DNA of 64,000 nt from positions 186,001 through 250,000 of the forward strand of contig NZ_JBLWFH010000003.1 in NCBI RefSeq assembly GCF_050306235.1, given 5' to 3'. A program made the position numbers and the translations under genes. Origin of the DNA: Glaciecola sp947496235. GTDB taxonomy: Bacteria > Pseudomonadota > Gammaproteobacteria > Enterobacterales > Alteromonadaceae. This document shows positions 32,898 through 40,931 of the stretch, in pieces. The notes under the pieces were generated by a model, which was not told where the DNA came from, made no database searches, and saw only the letters and a program-made list of their open reading frames with translations. Every line of letters starts with the position of its first letter. Positions within the stretch are counted from its first letter, which is position 1.

Positions 32898-34662
32898 GAT
32901 CTTTCCTCATTACCACACTGGCAGCATGAGCTGCATCTGGTGGAATATTGAGCATTTGCAATGTACCTTCGGCAATGGCTGAAAATGTTGGTGCAGCTGT
33001 ATCACCCGCATGATACAAGTCTCCACCAGGCTCATTGATTAAAACCACTATGGCCAATTGGGGATCTGACACTGGCGCTATGCCTGCGAATATATTGACA
33101 TATTCTTCGCCATAACCACCGATCACGGCTTTTTGGCTAGTGCCTGTTTTTCCTGCTATGCGATAACCAGGCACACTTGCTTTGTGTCCTGACCCACCTT
33201 GTTGGGTAACACTTTCCATCATATTTAGCAAAGCAACAGCATTCTCTTCACTTATGACACGAATTGGCGGTTCTTCAGGTTGATCCACTTTAACAATTGA
33301 CAGTTGATTCAAAATTCCGCCATTGGCAATAGTGGCATACATTCTGGCCAACTGTGCTGTGGTTACTGCTATGTTGTAACCAAATGAAAGGGTGGCAATT
33401 TCGTGTTTTGACCAACGATTTCTTTCATGAAAAATACCACTGGATTCACCTAGCATATTTAACCCGGTATCGCCCATAAGTCCCATGTTATAGTAAGTAT
33501 CCATCAAAAAATGCCGAGGAACTTCTAAGGCTAGTTTTGACGTACCCATGTTAGAAGAATGCTGAATAATTTCTGTTAGGGAAAGTACGCCAAAATTACG
33601 AGGATCGCTAACGCGACTGCCACCTAAATACATCCACCCAGGGGATGTATCCACTGTGTCATCAGGTTTTACTAAACCAAACTCTAAAGCAGCTAATACA
33701 GCAAGGGGCTTCATTGAAGAACCAGGCTCAAAAGCATCTGTAATAGCGCGATTACGCACTTTATGACTGGCCACAGTAGAACGGTTATTAGGGTTATATG
33801 AAGGTGTATTCGCCATGGCCAACACTTCGCCAGTATGCACATCCACTACAACCACTGACGCTGAGGTCGCTTGATATCGAATAGTAGCCTTTTTAATTTC
33901 TCGAAACGCTAGCGCTTGAATGCGCTGATCAATGGTCAACTGAAGATCTTCCGCTTTTTTACCTTCTTGTTGTTCCAATATTTCTATTTGACGACCTGAA
34001 GCATCTCTTCGAATGCGACGTTTATCCGGTGTACCCGTTAAGTAATTGTCATATAGTCTTTCTAGACCTTCTAACCCTTTATCATCAACATCGGTAAAGC
34101 CTACAATGTGCGCAGAGACCTCTCCTGACGGATAATATCGTTTTGATTCATTACGTAAATATACCCCTGGAATTTTTAGGTTTTTAACATAATCGGCCAT
34201 CGCCGGGGTAATTTGACGCTGTAAATATATAAAACGTCGGTTAGGATTACTGACTCTGTCTAGCAAATCGTCTAAATCTCGCTCCAATACTTCAGCTAAA
34301 GCAATCCATCTGCGCTTGTCGGCCAAACCCTCGTTGTCATGGATAATCTTGGGATCAGCATAAATGGCTTGCGCAGGCACTGAAACCGCTAGTTGCTGGC
34401 CATTTCTGTCGACAATTAGACCACGATAATTGACATTATCTCGAGTACGTATTGTGCGATTGTCACCTTGTTCAATTAACACATCAGGTTCAATTACTTG
34501 AATATAAGCAGCGCGGGCAATTAAGCATGCAAAGACTAAAAATACTGTGCCCAATACAACGCCAAAACGCCAATGCATGAGCATTGGCGATACTTTAGGT
34601 TTGGCTTGCCCACCGTTTTTCTTTTTACGGCGCGGCTTTTGTATGGTTGCGCTAATGGTCAT
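32890..34662 (-). CDS. ftsI: Septal transpeptidase FtsI (penicillin-binding protein 3)
   Basis: A class B penicillin-binding protein of 590 residues that cross-links septal peptidoglycan with FtsW. It has a basic cytoplasmic start (RRKKKNGG), one membrane helix (about residues 32-52), a non-catalytic pedestal (about 60-250) and the transpeptidase domain. The catalytic motifs are SSMK in EPGSSMKPLAV, SSN in IIQHSSNMGTS, and KTGTSQ. The length agrees with E. coli FtsI (588). Its stop overlaps murE, and its start touches the ftsL stop. Confidence 0.97.
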   Translation of the reverse strand: MTISATIQKPRRKKKNGGQAKPKVSPMLMHWRFGVVLGTVFLVFACLIARAAYIQVIEPDVLIEQGDNRTIRTRDNVNYRGLIVDRNGQQLAVSVPAQAIYADPKIIHDNEGLADKRRWIALAEVLERDLDDLLDRVSNPNRRFIYLQRQITPAMADYVKNLKIPGVYLRNESKRYYPSGEVSAHIVGFTDVDDKGLEGLERLYDNYLTGTPDKRRIRRDASGRQIEILEQQEGKKAEDLQLTIDQRIQALAFREIKKATIRYQATSASVVVVDVHTGEVLAMANTPSYNPNNRSTVASHKVRNRAITDAFEPGSSMKPLAVLAALEFGLVKPDDTVDTSPGWMYLGGSRVSDPRNFGVLSLTEIIQHSSNMGTSKLALEVPRHFLMDTYYNMGLMGDTGLNMLGESSGIFHERNRWSKHEIATLSFGYNIAVTTAQLARMYATIANGGILNQLSIVKVDQPEEPPIRVISEENAVALLNMMESVTQQGGSGHKASVPGYRIAGKTGTSQKAVIGGYGEEYVNIFAGIAPVSDPQLAIVVLINEPGGDLYHAGDTAAPTFSAIAEGTLQMLNIPPDAAHAASVVMRKDHE

Positions 34663-34985
34663 TAATTTTCACTCACAAAGACCTCATCGTCTTTCGAAGG
34701 TCGCCGCATGTTCAAACGCTCTCTGACCAACCGCTCTATTCGATTGTGTTCAGTGAGCGCGTTTTGCTCAATTATCAAATGTCGCCATTCCACATCTAAG
34801 CTGTCTTTTTCTTCAATCAATTGCTCATGAGTAATCAATAATTCACGATTTTTGTGAGTACTTACCACCACTGCTAAGGCTGTACCTACAACAGCTAAAT
34901 ACATCAATAAGAGAAAAGTGTGCCGACTTAAGTCGGCAGTAATAAGTAAAAGCAAATTAAAGTTCGGTGTGGTTTTCTCACTCAT
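34662..34985 (-). CDS. ftsL: Cell division protein FtsL
   Basis: A small bitopic divisome protein of 107 residues that forms a complex with FtsB and FtsQ and activates FtsWI. It has a short cytoplasmic start, one membrane helix (about residues 24-42) and a periplasmic leucine-zipper-like coiled coil (NRELLITHEQLIEEKDSLDV onward), ending in the conserved IERLVRERLNMRRP. It overlaps rsmH by 4 bp and ftsI by one base. Confidence 0.94.
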   Translation of the reverse strand: MSEKTTPNFNLLLLITADLSRHTFLLLMYLAVVGTALAVVVSTHKNRELLITHEQLIEEKDSLDVEWRHLIIEQNALTEHNRIERLVRERLNMRRPSKDDEVFVSEN

Positions 34986-35920
34986 AATTTTTCCGCCACT
35001 CTCAATACTGCACTTCGTGCTCTGGGATTTTGTTGAATTTCTTCAGCCGATGCTTTAATCGCGCGACTTAAAGATTTCAGTACTTTGCCCTTATCAGCTT
35101 CTTGCTGACTTATAGGCAACCTTGCTGGCAATTTTTGCCCCTGGCTTTTGGCTTTAATAAATCGCTTAACAATTCGGTCTTCTAACGAATGAAAGCTTAT
35201 GACCACTAATTTCCCGCCGGGTTTCAATATATGACAGGCAGAATCTAAAGCTGTTTCTAACTCGTCTAATTCGCCATTAATAAAAATTCGGACAGCTTGA
35301 AAACTCCGTGTGGCTGGATGTTTGAACTTATCTTTTACCGGCACTGCTTGGTCGATAATTTGCACGAACTCTTTGGTAGTAGATAAAGGCTTGCTAGCTC
35401 TTCTTTCAACTACTGCTGTGGCTATTCGACGACCAAATTTCTCTTCTCCGAGTACTTTTAAGACATGAGTGATATCGTCTAAACTCGCGGTGTTTAACCA
35501 TTCAGCGGCGCTTATGCCACTGGATTGATCCATACGCATATCGAGAGGACCATCATGCATAAAACTAAATCCGCGAGTTGCGTCATCTAATTGAGGTGAT
35601 GACACGCCGATATCCATTAATATACCGTCAACTTGCCCATCAAGCCCCTGTGATTGCATAACCGGCAGCATCTCTGAAAATGCACAATGGTTAATACTGA
35701 ATCGTTTGTCTTGAGCCAGCGCTTGAGCCGCTTGAATAGCCTCAATATCTCTATCGAAGGCAATTAGACGTCCGTTTTCGGATAATGCGGTTAAAATTCC
35801 TCGGCTGTGACCACCCCGGCCAAAGGTAGCATCCACATAGATACCATCGGGTTGAATCGCTAAAGCCTCAATCGTCTCGTCGAATAAAACCGAGCGATGG
35901 GCAAAATTTGCCGATGTCAT
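34982..35920 (-). CDS. rsmH: 16S rRNA (cytosine1402-N4)-methyltransferase RsmH
   Basis: SAM-dependent methyltransferase (formerly MraW) that methylates N4 of C1402 in the ribosomal P site. It has 312 residues; E. coli RsmH has 313. SAM-binding motifs are GIYVDATFGRGGHSRGIL and LIAFDRDIEAIQAAQ, followed by DGILMDIGVSSPQLDDATRGFSF. The C-terminal VISFHSLEDRIVKRF and NPRARSAVLR are typical. It overlaps mraZ and ftsL by 4 bp each. Confidence 0.97.
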   Translation of the reverse strand: MTSANFAHRSVLFDETIEALAIQPDGIYVDATFGRGGHSRGILTALSENGRLIAFDRDIEAIQAAQALAQDKRFSINHCAFSEMLPVMQSQGLDGQVDGILMDIGVSSPQLDDATRGFSFMHDGPLDMRMDQSSGISAAEWLNTASLDDITHVLKVLGEEKFGRRIATAVVERRASKPLSTTKEFVQIIDQAVPVKDKFKHPATRSFQAVRIFINGELDELETALDSACHILKPGGKLVVISFHSLEDRIVKRFIKAKSQGQKLPARLPISQQEADKGKVLKSLSRAIKASAEEIQQNPRARSAVLRVAEKL

Positions 35921-36375
35921 AGCGCAAAATCCTGCAACCGCTCTGAAAGCTCAAAGCCCCCTTGCTGTTGCACTGCGATATCAGCTTCAAGTTGAGCTTG
36001 CCAAGTGTCTGCATCCCAAATTTCGAATCTATTTAATTGGCCCACTAGCATGACTGACTTTTTTAAATCAAGGAAAGCACGAAGATTAGGTGCGATTAAG
36101 AATCTGCCGCTTTTGTCCATATCGCCATCTGCTGCATTTCCCAACAGTAGGCGTTGTAAGCGACGTTCATCATCGTTCATGGATGAGAAAGTCCGAAGTT
36201 TTAATTCAATTTCTTCCCATTCGGGAAGTGGGTAAAGTAGCAAACATTTTTGCGTAATATCTATGGTACAAACCAGCTGTCCCTGGCAATCATCCATCAG
36301 GCCTTGTCGATACTTCGTCGGTATCGTTAATCGGCCTTTCGTGTCAAGATTGATTGCGTTAGCGCCGCGGAACAT
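35917..36375 (-). CDS. mraZ: Transcriptional regulator MraZ
   Basis: The first gene of the dcw cluster, encoding a 152-residue protein with two tandem AbrB-like SpoVT/MraZ domains. The start FRGANAINLDTKGRLTIPTKYR and the second-domain GDMDKSGRFLIAPNLRAFL are diagnostic. In E. coli, ring-shaped MraZ oligomers bind TGGG repeats in the mraZ promoter and repress the cluster. A matching repeat array lies upstream of this gene. Confidence 0.97.
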   Translation of the reverse strand: MFRGANAINLDTKGRLTIPTKYRQGLMDDCQGQLVCTIDITQKCLLLYPLPEWEEIELKLRTFSSMNDDERRLQRLLLGNAADGDMDKSGRFLIAPNLRAFLDLKKSVMLVGQLNRFEIWDADTWQAQLEADIAVQQQGGFELSERLQDFAL

Positions 36376-36803
36376 TTCCCCTAGCCTATTTTTGTTGTTA
36401 GTAGCTTGTTGTTATTTTTTTCTAAACTGGTTTTCCCCTTTGCAAAAACCCTTTTATGCCACTATTACCCACTTTTTTGCAATTTTTGACCTAAAACCTA
36501 CTTTTGTCAAGGTTTTATTTCGAGTTTTGCACTCTTATTGTGGTTTCCAGTTCGAAGCTGGAATCTCCGGTTGAGATGAAGTTATTGTAAAAGCTAGTGT
36601 TTATTTCGCGTTTTAGCTGCCCTATGGAAGCCTTTGCAAAAACTAGTTTATTCATACAGGGTTTTTGAACGGTGATTAAAAAGCTTCACTATAGTAAAAA
36701 ATAAAATAAGGAAATCATGCATTGACGATGTACAACCAGTGGGACGGGCTCGCCTGCTTATCAAAATTTTAATTTAAGGATATAATAGCTGACGTTATTA
36801 GTT
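36376..36803. other. Intergenic region holding the dcw promoter
   Basis: A 428-bp gap between the upstream lipoprotein gene and mraZ. The part nearest mraZ holds the candidate MraZ operator and promoter. In the remainder I see no gene and no clear terminator for the lipoprotein gene. Confidence 0.6.
36449..36473 (-). promoter_or_regulatory. Candidate MraZ operator and dcw promoter
   Basis: On the minus strand, AGTGGGTAAT is followed directly by AGTGGCATAA and then AAGGG. These are three G-rich repeats at 10-bp spacing, like the TGGG repeats bound by MraZ in E. coli. They lie about 75-100 bases upstream of the mraZ ATG. A possible promoter, TTGCAA then CATAAA 18 bases later, overlaps the repeats, which fits autorepression. 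The third repeat is imperfect. Confidence 0.55.
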
Positions 36804-37367
36804 TTACTTTCCTAGCACGTCTTCAATGAAATTTGCTGGAGATGTATAGGTTCTCGGACCTAAATTTCCGTGGGAACCTTCGCTTGACCAAGTTCCAACA
36901 ACGCCTTTAAAGTGGTCATCATCGCCAAAACTCATGGTTTTTTCATAAGTGTAATAACTAAAGCTATTGTTGGTTCTCTGAATTATCACGAAAAAGCAAT
37001 TGGTTAGCCCCCTCGGTTCAGGGAAGGTAATTAATACAGCGTCTTTTGTTGGAATTTGTAATACATCTAGATTTTCTGCAAAGTCTTTAGACACAATATC
37101 AGTTGCAGCTTGTTTAAGTTTGCTAAACTCTCCTCTTATCAAGTCTTCAAAAAATAGTCCCTCAGTAGTAAAGGTCCATTCAGGTAAAATTCGATGCTGA
37201 AAAAAGTATACTCTTTCAGACTCTGGAACATTGTCAACTGCGCTCTCAGGGGTTTGACTAGTAAGGTTTTGAGACACGTTGTTATCTTGAGCTGGCGAAC
37301 TCGAATCATTTTCAGTAGAAGAACAAGCAACTAAAGCAATTGCTAAAATCAAAATATATAGTTTCAT
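36804..37367 (-). CDS. Putative lipoprotein of unknown function
   Basis: A 187-residue protein I do not recognise. The N-terminus MKLYILILAIALVACSS is a lipoprotein signal with lipobox LVAC, so Cys15 would be acylated. After a Ser/Asn/Gln-rich linker (to about residue 48), the rest is a single folded region with aromatic residues (YFFQHRILPEWTFTTEG, NSFSYYTYEKTMSFGDDDHF) that reads like a mixed alpha/beta domain. It is transcribed towards mraZ but with a 428-bp gap, so a functional link to the dcw cluster is not implied. Confidence 0.75.
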   Translation of the reverse strand: MKLYILILAIALVACSSTENDSSSPAQDNNVSQNLTSQTPESAVDNVPESERVYFFQHRILPEWTFTTEGLFFEDLIRGEFSKLKQAATDIVSKDFAENLDVLQIPTKDAVLITFPEPRGLTNCFFVIIQRTNNSFSYYTYEKTMSFGDDDHFKGVVGTWSSEGSHGNLGPRTYTSPANFIEDVLGK

Positions 37368-37590
37368 GTTCTTCCTTTTACACGAGCGACTCGCCGATAA
37401 GTCAAATTATTCCTGATTAAATATTCTTGCTTGGTAAAATCAAGCCGTTTAACTCTTAAGCTCTTTTACAATAACAAACCAGTAGAAAAACGCCTAGCAC
37501 ATAATGATAGGTTGTTTTTATAAAATTGGTTTCTGGTATATTTGTTTTGGATAGGATTACTGGCTAATATTTATGAGGCCATACAAGGTA

Positions 37591-37624
37591 GATAATAAAA
37601 AAGCCACTTTACTTAAAGTGGCTT
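37591..37624 (-). terminator. Terminator after the SapC-family gene
   Basis: AAGCCACTTTA and TAAAGTGGCTT (37601-37611 and 37614-37624) form a perfect 11-bp repeat with a very short loop. On the minus strand it is followed by TTTTATTATC. It lies 21 bp after the SapC-family stop codon. Confidence 0.85.
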
Positions 37625-37645
37625 TATACGTTTGTAAAGCTTCAA

Positions 37646-38434
37646 TTAAGCTTGAGGCGCAGCGGCTTGAGATTGCGCTAATTCTTGTTCTCTCGCGGCT
37701 TGAGCTGCAGTCACTACTTGAATCGCTTGAATTGGATTTTCAGTTTTGTTTGATAACTCAACTAAACGGTTCAATTGACCAAGAGACAACATAAGAGAAT
37801 AACATGCACCTAAGAAACCAGCTTTGTGCATCGCTAGTACCTTGTCATCTTCCATTTCAAGTAGCTTTTTCTCATTTACAGACAAGATGCCTGTCACATT
37901 ACGAGTTTGACCTGAAACATAACGAATGCGGATTTGTAGTTCTTCAAGCAAATCATTGTCTTGCAACTGCTTTATAAAACGTTGGTTTTGTACTTCGCTG
38001 TTAGCTAGATCAGCAAGAAATTGCTGACGATTTTTCAATAATTCACTTGGCTCACCGCTTTCAGTAAATAAAGGCTCACCTTCATCGCCGAAAAGCTCAG
38101 AACTTTCGTCGATAAATACACCTAATTTGTCACCGTCAGGGCGAATGTCGAATGGGTATCGTTGGATGTTAAGAGGGATGTTAGCACCCTGCCAACGATC
38201 TTCACTCCAAAATAAATTCTTACCTTGTTCTAACCCTAACATAGCAACTGAATGGATGTTATTGGTCGTAGGATCTTGAATTAATACAATTGGCATAGTG
38301 TTGGACAACTGCGCGTATTCGCGAATTGTCGCAGCCGCTAAATGGGTTTCTTTTGCAAACGAAAAGTCCGTTTTAGGGATAATTTTTAGTGCACCATGCT
38401 TTGCTTTATCAAGCGGAATATAGTTAATTGCCAT
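37646..38434 (-). CDS. SapC-family protein
   Basis: A 262-residue protein of the SapC family (Pfam SapC). The ATG at 38432-38434 (MAINYIPLDKAKHGALKI) is chosen because the family begins with this sort of sequence; the upstream open frame has no homology. Conserved family stretches are PIVLIQ, the central WQGANIPLNIQRYPFDIRP, LFGDEGEPLFTESGEPSE and a C-terminal ML-rich helix. No signal peptide or membrane helix is visible. The name comes from an S-layer-associated gene in Campylobacter. In marine gammaproteobacteria these genes often sit beside TonB-dependent receptors and tryptophan halogenase-like genes, which are absent here. The biochemical role is not established. The C-terminal tail is Gln/Ala-rich. 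Confidence 0.8.
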   Translation of the reverse strand: MAINYIPLDKAKHGALKIIPKTDFSFAKETHLAAATIREYAQLSNTMPIVLIQDPTTNNIHSVAMLGLEQGKNLFWSEDRWQGANIPLNIQRYPFDIRPDGDKLGVFIDESSELFGDEGEPLFTESGEPSELLKNRQQFLADLANSEVQNQRFIKQLQDNDLLEELQIRIRYVSGQTRNVTGILSVNEKKLLEMEDDKVLAMHKAGFLGACYSLMLSLGQLNRLVELSNKTENPIQAIQVVTAAQAAREQELAQSQAAAPQA

Positions 38435-38737
38435 TATTACTTCTCTGATTATATTTTTATGGTTGGACGGAGACTTATGCGTAATAAATTTTTCCGCCCT
38501 CGAGAACAACCTTGTTGTTCGCATCTTGTCCTTCACAGGGTTCGCTATTATGGTACAAAGTGACTCTGATGTCACCCTTTGAACGACAATAGAATAACTC
38601 TATGACTAGTCAATCTCTAGCCTGTGCAGTATAGTAGAATTAACTACTTAAAATTATTAGAAGTTTCTTCAGAAACCAAAATTTATAAATAAGCGTTTAA
38701 TAACAGTAAATAATAACCACCTAACGAAACGAGCCCC
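38435..38737. other. Divergent intergenic region upstream of the SapC-family and dipeptidase genes
   Basis: A 303-bp gap that must hold both divergent promoters. At 38504-38520, GAACAAC and GTTGTTC form a perfect 7-base inverted repeat around CTT, 70-86 bases upstream of the SapC-family ATG. It could be an operator or a leader hairpin. I see no small gene here. Confidence 0.5.
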
Positions 38738-39943
38738 ATGAATACAAACAAAAAGTTAATTTTACCATTTGCACTTGCTTGCATTGCAACCACTGCCTGT
38801 ACTTCCACTTCTTCTGAATCTATGAGTGAAAAAGCGCAACGCATAGCCCATGAAAATATTATTGTTGACGGCCACATAGATGTACCCTATCGCGTGAATA
38901 ATCAGTGGGTTGACGTGACAGTAGCAACAGAAGACGGTGATTTTGACTATCCAAGAGCAGTTGCTGGCGGCTTAGATGCGCCATTCATGTCAATTTACGT
39001 ACCAGCTCGATTAGACAATAGTGCACAATCGACTTACTTGGCAGACGATTTGATAGATATTGTTGAAGCAATCGTAGGAAGAGCGCCTGATAAATTTGCG
39101 CTTGCTTATAGCACTGCAGATGTAGAACGAAACTTTAAAAAGGGCCTTATTTCATTGCCTATGGGGATGGAAAATGGTTCCCCAGTGCAAGGCAGCATGG
39201 AAACCCTTAAACATTTTTATGACAGAGGCATTCGTTATATAACCCTAGCGCATTCGCAAAGTAATCATATTAGTGATTCCAGCTATGATCTTAGACGCCA
39301 ATGGAAGGGGTTAAGTCCTTTTGGAAAAGAGCTAGTAGCTGAGATGAACAAATTAGGCATCATGGTTGATATTTCTCATGTATCAGATGCAGCCTTTTAT
39401 CAAGCCATCGAGATATCAAAAGCGCCTGTTATTGCCTCTCATTCTTCATTACGTCGATTTACGCCGGGCTTTGAGCGCAACATGAACGATGACATGGTCA
39501 AGAAACTGGCTGAAAATGGCGGCGTTATCATGATTAACTTCGGTTCAGGTTTTGTAAGTCCTATGGCGAGAAGTTGGCGAGATCGTATGACCGAAGAACG
39601 CACCGCCTTGGTTGATACCTTTGGATCTGATAGCCAAGAAGTAAAAGACTTTGATGAAAACTTTAAAACACAAAATCCTTATCCATTTGCTGATTTAAAC
39701 ATTGTCCTAGACCATATCGATCATGTGGTTGAACTCGTAGGTATTGAGCATGTTGGCATAGGTTCAGACTATGACGGTGTTGGTGATTCGCTACCCGAAG
39801 GATTAAAAGATGTTTCAACTTTTCCAAACCTAGTCGAAGGTTTGCTGGAAAGAGGCTATAGCGAAGATGATATTAAGCTGATCCTAAATGAAAATCTTAT
39901 GCGGGTTTGGAAAGAAGTAGAAAAGATTGCTGCGGCGTCTTAG
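38738..39943 (+). CDS. Membrane dipeptidase (renal dipeptidase, peptidase M19), probable lipoprotein
   Basis: A 401-residue zinc dipeptidase of the amidohydrolase superfamily. The N-terminus is a signal with a possible lipobox (ATTAC, Cys21), so it is probably a periplasmic or outer-membrane lipoprotein. Catalytic-site motifs are VDGHIDVPYR (HxD), the glutamate in GMENGSP, the histidine in LAHSQSNHISDSSYD, SHSSLRRF, and GIGSDYDGVGD. M19 enzymes hydrolyse a broad range of dipeptides, including D-residue-containing ones. It is transcribed alone and is followed by two REP-like hairpins rather than an ordinary terminator. Confidence 0.92.
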   Translation: MNTNKKLILPFALACIATTACTSTSSESMSEKAQRIAHENIIVDGHIDVPYRVNNQWVDVTVATEDGDFDYPRAVAGGLDAPFMSIYVPARLDNSAQSTYLADDLIDIVEAIVGRAPDKFALAYSTADVERNFKKGLISLPMGMENGSPVQGSMETLKHFYDRGIRYITLAHSQSNHISDSSYDLRRQWKGLSPFGKELVAEMNKLGIMVDISHVSDAAFYQAIEISKAPVIASHSSLRRFTPGFERNMNDDMVKKLAENGGVIMINFGSGFVSPMARSWRDRMTEERTALVDTFGSDSQEVKDFDENFKTQNPYPFADLNIVLDHIDHVVELVGIEHVGIGSDYDGVGDSLPEGLKDVSTFPNLVEGLLERGYSEDDIKLILNENLMRVWKEVEKIAAAS

Positions 39944-39953
39944 TATTATTAGA

Positions 39954-39975
39954 CACCCTGACGAAAGTCAGGGTG
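39954..39975. repeat. REP-like hairpin, copy 1
   Basis: CACCCTGAC and GTCAGGGTG form a perfect 9-bp stem closed by a GAAA tetraloop, 11 bp after the M19 dipeptidase stop codon. It shares the TCCTGAC/CCCTGAC-GAAA-GTCAGG core with a second copy about 60 bp away. GNRA loops are very stable in RNA, so it may also protect or end the transcript. Confidence 0.8.
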
Positions 39976-40016
39976 CAGATTCTACGCTGAGCACGCAATG
40001 ACGGTAGATTTTTGTC

Positions 40017-40036
40017 ATCCTGACGAAAGTCAGGAT
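40017..40036. repeat. REP-like hairpin, copy 2
   Basis: ATCCTGAC and GTCAGGAT form an 8-bp stem with the same GAAA tetraloop as copy 1, differing from it at one base-pair position in the core. The copy is oriented the same way and lies 31 bp before the end of the convergent AsmA-like gene. Confidence 0.8.
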
Positions 40037-40067
40037 CTAAATTCCCGCGCAGTCTAACAAAGATATG

Positions 40068-40856
40068 CTAAGACTTATCTTTCAAAAAACCAGACAATTT
40101 ATCCTTGGCTTTATCCAATAATTTCTCTTTCTCTTCGTCTACTTTTTCTTGAATTTTATCTTTAGCAGCATTTTTTAAACGATCTTTGGCTTCTTGCTTT
40201 GCTTTTGCAATCGCATTGTCTAACATCGCTTTGGCTACTGCAGCCCCAACCTGGTCTGCTGGTAGTCCATTTGGTTCGCCAACTGCGCCAGCACTAAAGG
40301 TAGGCAAGGTAACTTCATAAACCTTTTTCTCAATTTCATATTCACCCGTAGGTACAGCTTCAAAATTAAGCGTTAACTTGGCATTACTAATAATTACTTC
40401 TTCTACAATGACCAAAGGATTAATTTTCGACTCACTTGGTGGTGGCGTATCGCCTGAAGCAGTTAAGTTAGCGGCTAGGTTATCTTTCAACACAATCAAA
40501 TTTCCTTTACCTGCAGCATCCAATTCATACAAAATCTCGGGAGCGTTAACGGTTAGAGATTGTACTCTGTAAGGTTCACTGGTGACATTGCCAATATCTA
40601 GGGTGATCGCTTCTAAACTAAAGGCATCTTCGTCAGAAAAACCTTGAGGGTTTTCTACGTCAATGTCGTTAATGGTTAGACGCCCCTCAGACAAGGCTAG
40701 ATCAACATTAAATACACTGACTTGGGTGCCTAAAAATTTGCTTCCCTGTTGCTCGATTTGGGTCTTAATAATATCCCCAGCGTTAGACAGGGCATACCAA
40801 ACACCGCCGGCAACCACAGCAATTATTACTAATAAAATGATAAGAACTTTTTTCAT
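40068..40856 (-). CDS. AsmA-like periplasmic protein with charged helical tail
   Basis: A 262-residue protein with one N-terminal membrane helix (about residues 4-24) and the start of an AsmA-type domain (IIKTQIEQQGSKFLGTQVSV, then repeated beta strands such as LTINDIDVENPQGFS). AsmA-family proteins are membrane-anchored beta-rich proteins linked to phospholipid or outer-membrane biogenesis. This one is short and may be a minimal version. The last 65 residues are a highly charged Lys/Glu/Asp/Ala helix (KAKQEAKDRLKNAAKDKIQE and onward), resembling an amphipathic or coiled-coil tail. It is transcribed alone, with the convergent dipeptidase on one side and a hydrolase gene upstream. Confidence 0.65.
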   Translation of the reverse strand: MKKVLIILLVIIAVVAGGVWYALSNAGDIIKTQIEQQGSKFLGTQVSVFNVDLALSEGRLTINDIDVENPQGFSDEDAFSLEAITLDIGNVTSEPYRVQSLTVNAPEILYELDAAGKGNLIVLKDNLAANLTASGDTPPPSESKINPLVIVEEVIISNAKLTLNFEAVPTGEYEIEKKVYEVTLPTFSAGAVGEPNGLPADQVGAAVAKAMLDNAIAKAKQEAKDRLKNAAKDKIQEKVDEEKEKLLDKAKDKLSGFLKDKS

Positions 40857-40931
40857 TGGCGACTCCTATTCGCGCTTGTTTTATATTTTAATTTTACATC
40901 TCAGTGGCGCATCAAGATCAAACTATCTCGC

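Noticed and set aside
38435..38575. 47-residue N-terminal extension of the SapC-family protein
   Set aside because: The extension is not family-like and runs across an inverted repeat in the regulatory gap. The ATG at 38434 gives the typical start.
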